DNA of 64,000 nucleotides from Symbiodinium sp. CCMP2592 (Eukaryota; Sar; Dinophyceae; Suessiales; Symbiodiniaceae): positions 434,001-498,000 of the forward strand of contig CAJNDT010004724.1 of the NCBI GenBank assembly GCA_905221615.1, read 5' to 3'. The notes beneath the pieces were generated by a model. That model was given only the letters and a program-made list of their open reading frames with translations, was not told the origin of the DNA and did no database searches. A program made the translations under genes and the position numbers. Below are positions 8,701-16,449 of this stretch, one piece after another (position 1 is the stretch's first letter; every line of letters begins with the position of its first letter).

Positions 8701-10993
8701 AATTCGGAAGGCTAAACTTGAGGAGTTCAAGAGTTACTTGGACAATGATGCAATTCGGCTGACGGACCGTCGCAAGCTTAAAAACGATGTCAATTTTCTT
8801 ACCGGACGTTGGGTCCTTACTGTGAAGGTTGACAAGAACGGTTACTTTTCCAAGTTCAAAGCCCGATGGGTTTGTCGTGGGTTTCAGGACAAGTTTGCCT
8901 GGGATCAACAAACGGACAGCCCTACGGCTACTCGGTATGGTTTCCGTTTGGTTGCGCAGTGCGCTGCCAATCACTATTGGGATCTTTTTCATTTGGATCT
9001 TAAGACCGCTTTCCTTCAGGGGGAACACTACAATCTGTCATCTCGCATGGTTGTGGTTCAGTTGCCTCCTGACATCGGTTTGCCTACCTGGATGGTTGGC
9101 CTTTGTCTCAGACCAGTCTATGGTCTGAACGATGCACCGAGAAGATGGTGGAATCGTTTGGACAAATTCCTCAGGTCTGTAGGCATGGAACCGACCAGAG
9201 CTGACCGATGCACTTATGTCGCATACGACGGCATAGAAGGCAAGAAGGGCAAGAGCCACCTTGCGGCAGGAAGCTCCTCTCAGGAGGAGGAACCTGAAGC
9301 AGGAAGCACCTCTCTTGAGGTGGAACCTGCCTACCTCAAGGAGGTTGCCCTTCATGCCATGACATGCTACGCATACGATGAAGGAAACCGTTCTTCCTCC
9401 GACCGTGCGGAGGAGAGATCCTATCTTTCATGTCCCGATATCGCTCAGTGCTTTAACACCGATACCAAGAAGATGGTTGACTATGCTTGGAGGCCTGTGA
9501 CTGATGATAAGCTTCTCGGATTCTTGGGCAGTGTTGCTTGTAAGAAAAGAGGTTGGTTCCCTTATGAGAACGGGCATGCTCTCGTTTCTCACAGGGCCAA
9601 GGCTCTCCGTACTCCTGCACCTGTCTATCAGGTCAAGGACTACCCTTATCGAGTTTCCATGATCCTCCGTAAAGGAACATGGTGGATTGTCGAAAGGGCC
9701 CATGACCTGAGGTTGGACAAGGGCGATAAGACCTGCTTCCTTGAAGAAGAAGCTGAGGTCCTAGTCTCCTTGTTCCTTCCAGAGAAGGCTTCATACAAGG
9801 TCGAGAGCTTATCAGAGCTCTCCCCCGAGTTGGTTGATCAGCTTCTTGAACACTTTGTTGACCCTGTGCATGGAAGTCCCAGCAAAGGTCGCAGGACAGT
9901 TGGAGTGATGAGTCTTCATGTTGATGATCTCATCATAAGTGGAACCCCTGAGTTCCTCACTTGGTTCCTAAAGAAGATCAAGGAACACTTCACTGTCGGC
10001 CATGAGGACAAGAATGACCTTACGTTCACGGGACAGCGTGTTCGTTGGGTTCTTGATGCACAAGGGAAGAAGAAGTATATCTCGATCGATCAAAAGCTGT
10101 GTGTTTCAGAGCTTGAGGAGATTGTCATACCAAAGCATCTTAAGGATGCAGATGCGTGTGATAAATCTCTTCACACTTCCTATCGCTCTTTGCTTGGTAG
10201 CATCAACTGGCTTCAGTCGAGGACGCAATTTCAGGCATGTTACCAGTTCTCTCGTCTGGCATCAGCATCCGCTGCTCCGACTATTGGTCACTGCAAGGAG
10301 TTGAACAAGTTGTGTCGACAGATACGCAGTGAGGAAGTTGAGTTGCGGGTGTGGCCAGTGAAGGGATCACCGAGGATTCTTGGAATTCCTGACGCAGCTT
10401 TCCGTAACAACAGCGACAAGTCCTCACAGAGGGCGATGACTATCTTCATCGCAGATGAAAGGGTCAAGAATCGAAGAGACACCCGAGGCTCATTGGTCTT
10501 CTTCGAATCAACCAAGATTAAGAGAACGACCCTCAGTACCACTGTCGCTGAGCTTTACGCCTTGATGAAGTGTTTTGGTACCTGTCAAATGCTTCGTGGT
10601 TTGTGGAAGGACATTAGTGGTCTGGATGCCGAGATTCACATTCGCACCGATGCTAACAATCTCGTGTCTACCGCTTCTACTACTCACTCACCCGAACAAC
10701 AGGAAACCATTCACATGATTCAAATGCTGAGAAAGGAAGCGTGTTCAGGTGCTATTGCTGATCTTTCTCACGTTCGAACCGAACACTGTCTTTCTGACTG
10801 TCTCACGAAACGAAGCGCTAATCCTAGAAACCTCCTGAGTTCTGTTCAAACTGGGTGGTTGAAGGAAATTGATTCACATCCTCCTTTTCGTTCCATGATT
10901 GAGCACAAGGCCTTCTTGAACGCCTGGCTCCGTAAGGAGTACGCGGTTTTGAGTGCAGTGCAACATGTCATGTTCATGCAGGAGCGTTTGTGA
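5735..10993 (+). CDS. Copia integrase C-terminal part, RT and RNase H
   Basis: This 1752-residue ORF is offset by one base from the upstream ORF and overlaps it by 65 bp. It begins inside the integrase core (GPRTPWPNRAE), with the third acidic residue at Glu25. The displayed ATG is therefore internal to the ancestral polyprotein. A long region of unknown function is followed by a Pro/Asp-rich linker (about residues 640-920). RT runs from KARWVCRGF through HLDLKTAFLQGE (Asp1088), VYGLNDAPRRWW and LHVDDLIIS (Asp1397, Asp1398). The two RT catalytic motifs are 309 residues apart, against about 80 in ordinary copia RTs, because of an insert between about 1168 and 1388. RNase H residues are seen in IPDAAF, TVAELYAL and IRTDANN. 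Several hairpins lie in the coding sequence, including 6385-6400, 9274-9289 and 9307-9322. Confidence 0.93.
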   Translation: MSYYKFHGITPYPCGPRTPWPNRAETAVRLFKRTWAIMAKALADEGYAEKVTVRQAVKKVAWARNCQLTVSGYSPLEIATGRRPPDLFDVENSSPEQLSAEPAEEDRTTLELQRIAMRAHQEARQSLDLRKDLARRVMPSDGPYSKGDRVFVWHKDESKKKSEGTWVRGIVVSQEGAMVLVEVHRAVLRVNQSKVRRDGDPWHDVAIPLKKDEVPRRSSQEEALDRIGDDILDRAGSGFCYEHEICYHTLTSGKSDFVEITPRLTGLTACTVHSGLDASEPVLFGEWNAKSIQSSIEAAWRVILKAEPNHIFIHPVIPDGWTRKATNAFWHFCAEVCRWQDDKGDGYFVTIMYPSHCGFWLSQSSRSLKWRRGLSFHTFKNRGVLPSGGDDHGKRQHGELSFLTNLPDGSFGRLESLEEGYDSANALDPRFAVLLSQCLVGDERSDLRQCYLFEDIFEDFDDGTLCALCLRSDRNSEALPVLPSEAEYSLLSNNDKGKLPTPLRFVAPQRFVTSSLVQTLSYVDSLLPGTELEVHTTTSSDAVALRPMIKNVRVLTLPYLEFEYCNVYRGTQGKTLPLVHRHPDAVVILWQKGDMNHVFFVTMAQLLPCLKDMQSTHWSMIVFWNESQNNSSRRGPDVGLDFTDQPAPAPVAPQPPATDDDVDYPGYDDPHGDMPVDDEEMPLQHPEQDLDDNPVELHVGGDPPSQPPGGGTHVPVPGGDDDSDLDHDPDGDGHPPGGGPQGPGPGYGPSPEEPPLPMEFHEESPPPGGPPDSPGAPPQFANPDQVLSPPMPWPAPPSPIVPVPIPPHPHFPVPQSMRPPSPRNVSQTRARGTHPEDVSKAKSRTVVGPPVVLLPGQSAGKKDPDPSGDFPGFHEPASSSSDPAPVPGLPVTEGEFPIQQTPLPEPTPEPPVPEAGEDTDSDATVDYRDESLLALAVGDDDVLIRLPSDFKVPSFVPLDGDGFASWLTKQDKIKAGTLTPEMQRKYAAEIRKAKLEEFKSYLDNDAIRLTDRRKLKNDVNFLTGRWVLTVKVDKNGYFSKFKARWVCRGFQDKFAWDQQTDSPTATRYGFRLVAQCAANHYWDLFHLDLKTAFLQGEHYNLSSRMVVVQLPPDIGLPTWMVGLCLRPVYGLNDAPRRWWNRLDKFLRSVGMEPTRADRCTYVAYDGIEGKKGKSHLAAGSSSQEEEPEAGSTSLEVEPAYLKEVALHAMTCYAYDEGNRSSSDRAEERSYLSCPDIAQCFNTDTKKMVDYAWRPVTDDKLLGFLGSVACKKRGWFPYENGHALVSHRAKALRTPAPVYQVKDYPYRVSMILRKGTWWIVERAHDLRLDKGDKTCFLEEEAEVLVSLFLPEKASYKVESLSELSPELVDQLLEHFVDPVHGSPSKGRRTVGVMSLHVDDLIISGTPEFLTWFLKKIKEHFTVGHEDKNDLTFTGQRVRWVLDAQGKKKYISIDQKLCVSELEEIVIPKHLKDADACDKSLHTSYRSLLGSINWLQSRTQFQACYQFSRLASASAAPTIGHCKELNKLCRQIRSEEVELRVWPVKGSPRILGIPDAAFRNNSDKSSQRAMTIFIADERVKNRRDTRGSLVFFESTKIKRTTLSTTVAELYALMKCFGTCQMLRGLWKDISGLDAEIHIRTDANNLVSTASTTHSPEQQETIHMIQMLRKEACSGAIADLSHVRTEHCLSDCLTKRSANPRNLLSSVQTGWLKEIDSHPPFRSMIEHKAFLNAWLRKEYAVLSAVQHVMFMQERL

Positions 10994-11065
10994 GTCATGT
11001 CTGCTTCATGTGTGAGCTGTCGGAGCAATTCAATGCATGTGCTTCATGAAGAGTTGTTGGTCTCT

Positions 11066-11082
11066 TTTTAAATTTGTGCCTG
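11066..11082 (+). repeat. Internal copy of a 17-nt motif also found beside the 3' LTR
   Basis: TTTTAAATTTGTGCCTG occurs here, between pol and the next ORF, and again at 16899-16915, two bases before the 3' LTR. No other copy was seen in the element. An internal copy of the sequence abutting the 3' LTR is what a second plus-strand priming site would look like, although the motif is not purine-rich. A shared RNA-processing signal is the alternative. Confidence 0.6.
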
Positions 11083-11132
11083 CATTGCTCAAATCAGCTG
11101 GTTCAAAACTCAAGTGAGAAAGTAGCCCACAA

Positions 11133-11154
11133 CTTCCTCTTCTTCTGTTACCAG
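11133..11154 (+). promoter_or_regulatory. Probable 3' splice site just before the third copia ORF
   Basis: A pyrimidine-rich tract (CTTCCTCTTCTTCTG) ends in CCAG, and the ATG of the next ORF starts two bases after that AG. This fits a cis-splice or spliced-leader trans-splice acceptor and would allow the downstream ORF to be made from its own mRNA. It is a prediction from sequence only. Confidence 0.5.
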
Positions 11155-11155
11155 C

Positions 11156-13921
11156 ATGGCTGCGGCAGGACCCTCGATGGACACTGGACGCTCCTCTCAT
11201 GAGGAGGCACCATTCCAGGTCTACTGGACACCGACAACGGGATGCAACTTCAAGATTGACGTCCGCACTGGTGTCCCCGACCTGTCCTTGTACCAACAGA
11301 GCGCGTCCTGGGCAAACCGTCGTGTACTCCGAACAGTTGGAGATGGCGACGGTAATGCCAGCTATCCTACAAGGGATCGTCGAGCCTATCCTGCGAGTGC
11401 TCCGGTGGCCTCCCTCAGGATCATCCCAGAAGGTGTTCCACGGTTTTTCCGTCAGCAGGACACCACGGCGTACTTCCCTCAGGGGGAGATGGCCGCGGTG
11501 AACATTCTGGAAGGACAGTTGGCCTTTCTGTCACACGTCCTGCTGTACGAGGAAACTCACCCTGGGACCCATGTGTTGCAGCGGCACCTCACGTGGAAGT
11601 TCGACTTCCTCCGGTGCTTTCTTGGATGTCTGACCGGCGACGAGCTCACCGAGCTCGATCGTGAAATCTTCAACATTCACCAGATGCGCCACAATCACGG
11701 TGGATGGGCGGTGAAGTCATCCAAACAGCTGTCATCATTGACCAGGCACGACACGAGGGTCACGCCGGGTCGATACATGGAGATCCCGTTGGAGACGATG
11801 ATGAAGCACCCCATCAGGCCTTTCGAGTGGGAGCCCAAGAAGTTCTTCGCCTTCTTGATGGCGAACTCGAAGGGTCGCTTCAACATCTGGGTGGCCCCGG
11901 TGGCTCTGCAGTTCGAGCGGTTCTTTGACTTCGACTTCTATGTCGGGGTCTCCGCCGTCCAGGGTCACTCACGGATGCCCGAGCGGGTCTCTGATGTTGC
12001 TCTCGGGGAAAGGCTCACCTTGGAGCGATGCCGCCAGCTTGGAACGATTTTCCACGCCTCGGATAACTCCAACTACGAGAGCATCCGGGAAAACGGCTTA
12101 AAGCTGGAGGCGACGAAGGCGGCGTGGCAGCGGCACAGGAAGGCCATCCACCTCGTTTATGCGGGTGGAGTGGTTTCTCCTGGGGCTGGGACCGTCATTA
12201 AGTACGGTACCTACGTCTTCTACGCCAAGCTCGATTACGAGTGCTACCTGAGTCACGGCCACAATCTGTTTCTTACAGACAACGGCGTGGTGCTCTCGTA
12301 CCAGGACATTCCGGCGATGTATCTCACACATCACTACCGTCCTCCTCACGAGCAAGATCCGGGTGGCATTCGCCACGAGAGGAAGCAGCAAAGCGCAGGG
12401 GTAGGCTCTTCTCAGGAAGAGGGAACCTCAGCGTCTGCTTCCGCATCTGCTTCCGGAGGCCCTCCACAGGGAGGGGTACCGGGTAGCAGCTCGGATCCAA
12501 TGCCTTCGAAGCCAGCTCCCAAGAAGCGGCCAAAGACATCTCAGGATGCAGGCCAAGCGTCACCGGGAAGCTTCTCTCAGGAGAAGGTACCCACATTGGA
12601 CGCGGCAGCTCTCCAGAAGCTTATTCGTGACAATGAGCTTAAGGCAGAGCGGGAGCGGCAAGCCACAGCCTCCGAAGGAGACACCAAGTATGCGTATCAG
12701 TCTGGGGACACCGTCCACGGCAAGATTGATGCGCATAAGTCCCAGCAGCAGGAGGAGCTCAACGAGGTTCTCCGCAAGGCCAGGACGAATCCATGGCATC
12801 TCTTCGCGCACGGCAAGTTGCACATGGTGGACTCCTCTGGCCAGCCGATGCTTAGCACCTATGGCGATGCCCTCGTTCAGGTCACCCCCTGGCACACTTT
12901 GACTACTTCTATGAGAGAGTCTTTGGGTGGTGAATACGATTGGGCATCGTGGTTGCAGCATCCTCTTTCGGGGTACTCCCTGCACTTCTTCCTCAAGGCC
13001 TTCGAGATGGGGAAGTTGCAGGGGAACTACCTCGTGGAGCTGGACAAGAAACCGAAGGTTTACTCCAACGGTTACACGTCACCTTGGATGAACTTTAAGC
13101 GTCATCCTGGCGGTCTTGCCCAGATGCTGGACGATGTCTCCGTTGCCGCGTCGAACGAATTCAGGCCCAACTTGGGTAACATTGGATTCGATCGCCCTCG
13201 GGACAATGACTCTCGTGCAAAGATGCCAAGGACAGAGGATCCCGACTACTCTCGCAAGCTCGCCGCACACAAGGCTTTCCTCAGGGAAAGGTATGTGTAT
13301 GAAGAGGTTGGCTATGTGCGAGAGGATTTCCAGATGCTCGTCCGCGTCATCAATGAGGCTTATGGAGTGGACTTCTTCTCCTACATCCAGCGCCACGCCG
13401 GTGATCTGGAGGTTCGCCGTAAATACACGGTGCGAACCCCTGAGGGCTATTGTCTCTATGACAGTACCCTGAAGCAGCCGTTCAACGGCAGCTACCTCCT
13501 GGCGGTTCTGGAGAAAGTCTTCGCTGAGTCTGACCAGCGCGATTTCAAGTCGGCTTTCGCCCGCAAGGCAAAAGCTGATTTAGTGGCGTACGAGGACTTG
13601 AAGGCGAAGAAGGAGTCTGAGCTGAATGAGCTCCTCACCCGACCATATGACGACATTATGATTGAGGAGTTCATCGAGCGACTCCCATGTCCACAGATCG
13701 AGGAGATCGAAGAGCCTCCCGCGGCTACTCAGATGGATACCTCCGAACCGTCGTCTGGATCCACGGACTTGCCACAGGGCAAGAAGGTTGATCCGGTCAA
13801 GACCGAGCCGACCGATGTGCCAATGGAGACTGATGCTCCAGGAAGCTCTCCACAGGGAGAGGTACCTGGGGCTACTGTCGAGTCAATGGAGACCGAAGCC
13901 ACGGAAAGCTCTCCACAATAA
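11156..13921 (+). CDS. Copia ORF3: Tpt1/KptA-like RNA 2'-phosphotransferase domain protein
   Basis: This 921-residue ORF follows pol within the same element. Residues of about 186-395 match the Tpt1/KptA family in order: SSKQLSSLTRHD (Arg197, His198), NSKGRF, VSAVQGHS (residues 265-272), FHAS at His300 followed by ESIRENGLK, RKAIHL (Arg328, His332), and DNGVVLSYQDIP near 375. Tpt1 enzymes remove a splice-junction 2'-phosphate from RNA using NAD+. The Arg normally preceding A-x-QGHS is Ser266 here, so one of the four usual catalytic residues (R-H-R-R) is missing. The rest is acidic, Ser/Pro-rich linker carrying hairpin-encoded S-x-x-Q motifs, plus an unrecognised C-terminal region. The ORF stops at TAA 13919-13921 inside a degenerate hairpin, and the following ORF resumes in the -1 frame. 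A role in processing the element's RNA ends is inferred. Confidence 0.85.
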   Translation: MAAAGPSMDTGRSSHEEAPFQVYWTPTTGCNFKIDVRTGVPDLSLYQQSASWANRRVLRTVGDGDGNASYPTRDRRAYPASAPVASLRIIPEGVPRFFRQQDTTAYFPQGEMAAVNILEGQLAFLSHVLLYEETHPGTHVLQRHLTWKFDFLRCFLGCLTGDELTELDREIFNIHQMRHNHGGWAVKSSKQLSSLTRHDTRVTPGRYMEIPLETMMKHPIRPFEWEPKKFFAFLMANSKGRFNIWVAPVALQFERFFDFDFYVGVSAVQGHSRMPERVSDVALGERLTLERCRQLGTIFHASDNSNYESIRENGLKLEATKAAWQRHRKAIHLVYAGGVVSPGAGTVIKYGTYVFYAKLDYECYLSHGHNLFLTDNGVVLSYQDIPAMYLTHHYRPPHEQDPGGIRHERKQQSAGVGSSQEEGTSASASASASGGPPQGGVPGSSSDPMPSKPAPKKRPKTSQDAGQASPGSFSQEKVPTLDAAALQKLIRDNELKAERERQATASEGDTKYAYQSGDTVHGKIDAHKSQQQEELNEVLRKARTNPWHLFAHGKLHMVDSSGQPMLSTYGDALVQVTPWHTLTTSMRESLGGEYDWASWLQHPLSGYSLHFFLKAFEMGKLQGNYLVELDKKPKVYSNGYTSPWMNFKRHPGGLAQMLDDVSVAASNEFRPNLGNIGFDRPRDNDSRAKMPRTEDPDYSRKLAAHKAFLRERYVYEEVGYVREDFQMLVRVINEAYGVDFFSYIQRHAGDLEVRRKYTVRTPEGYCLYDSTLKQPFNGSYLLAVLEKVFAESDQRDFKSAFARKAKADLVAYEDLKAKKESELNELLTRPYDDIMIEEFIERLPCPQIEEIEEPPAATQMDTSEPSSGSTDLPQGKKVDPVKTEPTDVPMETDAPGSSPQGEVPGATVESMETEATESSPQ

Positions 13922-13935
13922 AAAAGGCATCCGAG

Positions 13936-16185
13936 GTGAAGGTCGAACCTGATGTGCACATGGGTCAGGAAGGAGGTAAGTCCGAGAACATTGAAATGGC
14001 TGAGGAAGGCTCACCACAGGGTGAGGAATCCATGCCAGACATTTCTCCCGAGAAGGATGATGAAAGTGAACTTCACGATCAAGGCATCTGGGGGAAATGC
14101 AAGACTGTTCCGGATCCTGAGTACTACCAGGCCGCGAAGGATGCAGAGGACCAGAATGAGAACGCGTTCGACAAAATGGGCAAGGCAAAGGAAAAGATCG
14201 AGCTCGTTGATCTCGAAGAGTTCAAACATTTCCTTAATCAGCTCACCGAAATCGAACGACAAAGCCCTATGCGGATGCTCTGCAAGCAGCTGCATGGATA
14301 TGGCTATTCAGGCTTGTATCATACAGGACTTCGCGATCCTGAGTACGAGCCCGTTCTCGCCTACAAGGTGCAGCATATGAGTTGGAGGGTAAATGTTCCG
14401 AACCACAAGGGACAGAAATACTCTCTCTCTATGGTGGATCTATTCGACCAACTCAACAAGATGGATCCCATCTATGAGCGTCGTCCCGACAAAAAGGACG
14501 TTGTTTTTCGTTCTGGGGACGTTCGTAGCACCTTGGACGACAAGCTCATGGGCAAGGCCTCTGACATCCGAGAATCAGCACTGGATGTTATGGAAGCACT
14601 TCTTGATAAGCTGAAGTCCCTGGATGCAAGCGGCAATCCGGCAACTCGAGAAGAACTTTTGAATGCTATGCTTCACTACTTCTTGAGCACCGGAGTCGAT
14701 GAAGAGGAGATCGGGGACCTCTCTCTTGAGAAGACGCCGAATCCTTATATTCATCGTTTTGGTCTGGCAGAGGACTCCAATGTCCCTATCTTCACCAGCA
14801 AGACCAAGTATGCCGCGCTCATCCTCAATCTCGGCAACATGAGCAGGGGAAGAAAGCGTTCCGCTCCTAGCTCCGTTGCTAATCACATTGACTGGGACGA
14901 TGCTACACCATCTAAAGGAGCCTTGATAAAATCGATTGCACAGTCGAAGACGCATTTGTTCATGCTCTGCGAAGCGGCTAAGATCGATGACTCCGAAGAG
15001 GCCTTCCTCAAGTCACGCGGTTGGCAATTCCTTCGTAACGAGTCCAAGGACCTGATGGTGGGAAGTCGTACAAATGGTGTCGGATCTTCGATCACCCGTC
15101 TTGCCGGCTCCACTCTCAGTGGATATGCCCACGAGTCCCTTCCAATAACCTATATGGTCGCGGAAATCGTGTATGGCATGACGTTACCGACCGGTCTCCA
15201 GGGCAGTCGTGGTGATGTTCCAGATGAGTCACTGACCAAGGTCTTGGAGCGAGCTGGATCCGACCGGCTCAGAGTTTGTGTCTTCCACCTCCACAATGAC
15301 GCGGCGGCAGACAAGGTGGCGTTGGCTCATGAAGTGTTGGGCAACATGTTCATCGACTGCTTGCACTACCAAGTCGACCTCATCGGTGGCGACGCCAACA
15401 TGGCCCTCTACCGGGCCACCGGCAGAAAGCAGGAGTCGATGGATATTCGTGGCGGGATGTACCAAAGCCTTCTCGACTACTTCTTGGAGGCATGGTCAGA
15501 AAGCCCAAAGTGCCCACACTTCTGTTCGCCTCGTGCGAGACATGTGTCAGCAAACGCCATGTGGCTTCTGAAACAGTATGAGGACACGCTGGGAATGCCA
15601 TACAAGGAAGCTAAGCAACCAGACTGGAATACTTTTCCTGGTTTGGATCCTGTTATGGCTACAGTCATGGAATGGGGACACAGCATGTCGGACGATCAAT
15701 GGGCGGAGTTTCCGTCTTCAAAGACTGAGTTCGACATCCATGTCTCTGAGTGGCTGTTAAACTCCACCAGCGCCGCGTACCTTCTCAACGATCGGGACTA
15801 TGACGCTCACACTCCGCTCCTCATCGAGGTTCACGCGAACCAGTACTCTGGAGGCAGGATGAGAGCGCTCAACCGCAATCCCGACACCGTGAAGGAAGCC
15901 GCGGACAGAAGAAAAGAGAGACAGAAGCTGAACAAGGCGCGTGGTTCTGGTTCTACTGGTCCTGCAGCCGCACCACAGGGAGCAAGCTCTTCTCAGGAAG
16001 AGGCAGCTTCTGGTGCTAAAGCTTCTGGTTCTCAACGTCCTCCAGAACCCGCACAACCTCCTGGTGGCAAGGAAGGCGGCAAAGGAGGCAAGTCCTCCAA
16101 AGGAAAAGGCAAGGACGCCGACAAGGGCAAGTCCAAGGGCAAGACCAAGGACAAGTCCAAAGGCAAGGCCAAGGGCAAAAACTGA
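13936..16185 (+). CDS. Copia ORF4: EEP-fold nuclease/phosphatase-like protein
   Basis: This 749-codon open frame is given from GTG 13936. The first in-frame ATG is at 13960, and the frame is open back to about 13921, so a -1 link from ORF3 is possible. The pattern of the endonuclease/exonuclease/phosphatase superfamily is visible in order: ILNLGN (Asn298), MLCEAAK (Glu346), FHLHND (His451, Asn454, Asp455), LIGGDANM (Asp486, Asn488) and YDAHTPLL (Asp623, His625), the last matching the SDHxP motif. Such folds cleave phosphodiesters in nucleic acids or small phosphates; the substrate is unknown here. The C-terminus is basic and repetitive (KGKSKGKTKDKSKGK), like the Gag tail, and probably binds RNA. 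Two hairpins lie at 14010-14025 and 15987-16002. The frame ends at TGA 16183-16185 followed by CTA. Confidence 0.75.
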   Translation: MKVEPDVHMGQEGGKSENIEMAEEGSPQGEESMPDISPEKDDESELHDQGIWGKCKTVPDPEYYQAAKDAEDQNENAFDKMGKAKEKIELVDLEEFKHFLNQLTEIERQSPMRMLCKQLHGYGYSGLYHTGLRDPEYEPVLAYKVQHMSWRVNVPNHKGQKYSLSMVDLFDQLNKMDPIYERRPDKKDVVFRSGDVRSTLDDKLMGKASDIRESALDVMEALLDKLKSLDASGNPATREELLNAMLHYFLSTGVDEEEIGDLSLEKTPNPYIHRFGLAEDSNVPIFTSKTKYAALILNLGNMSRGRKRSAPSSVANHIDWDDATPSKGALIKSIAQSKTHLFMLCEAAKIDDSEEAFLKSRGWQFLRNESKDLMVGSRTNGVGSSITRLAGSTLSGYAHESLPITYMVAEIVYGMTLPTGLQGSRGDVPDESLTKVLERAGSDRLRVCVFHLHNDAAADKVALAHEVLGNMFIDCLHYQVDLIGGDANMALYRATGRKQESMDIRGGMYQSLLDYFLEAWSESPKCPHFCSPRARHVSANAMWLLKQYEDTLGMPYKEAKQPDWNTFPGLDPVMATVMEWGHSMSDDQWAEFPSSKTEFDIHVSEWLLNSTSAAYLLNDRDYDAHTPLLIEVHANQYSGGRMRALNRNPDTVKEAADRRKERQKLNKARGSGSTGPAAAPQGASSSQEEAASGAKASGSQRPPEPAQPPGGKEGGKGGKSSKGKGKDADKGKSKGKTKDKSKGKAKGKN

Positions 16186-16434
16186 CTAGGTTCAGATGAG
16201 GGCGAGGACGCAGACGTTGACGTTCCTGACGAAGACGTTGGTCCTGGCCCAGCATCCTTTGGTGATAGACCGTGGTTCCCATTTCGCCTGCAGCTTTTTC
16301 ACTGGCATTTGGAGAGATGGTACTACCCTCACCACCATTTGCCTCATCCTGATGACAGTCCTCGTACTCGTCGTAGGGTGGAGCAGTACAACCAGAGGGT
16401 GATGAACCAAGGTCCGATGGAAGAAGTGGAGTGA
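16186..16434 (+). CDS. In-frame extension of ORF4 after UGA-CUA (possible readthrough)
   Basis: After TGA at 16183-16185 the same frame stays open for 82 codons until TGA 16432-16434. The predicted extension starts acidic (DEGEDADVDVPDED), then has an aromatic and His-rich stretch (FHWHLERWYYPHHH) and a basic end. The bases after the stop are CTAG, and UGA-CUA is the best known leaky stop context. The alternative is a recent nonsense mutation in this copy. Confidence 0.5.
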   Translation, partial: LGSDEGEDADVDVPDEDVGPGPASFGDRPWFPFRLQLFHWHLERWYYPHHHLPHPDDSPRTRRRVEQYNQRVMNQGPMEEVE

Positions 16435-16449
16435 GTGTTTCATGGAATG

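Noticed and set aside
9010-9025. Hairpin unit overlapping the RT motif KTAFLQGE
   Set aside because: Pairing needs two G-T pairs, and the peptide is a conserved RT motif, so the resemblance is probably coincidental.
13919-13926. AAAAAAG as a programmed -1 frameshift site between ORF3 and ORF4
   Set aside because: The heptamer lies after the ORF3 stop and is in the frame of ORF4, so it cannot act as a standard slippery site for ORF3 ribosomes.
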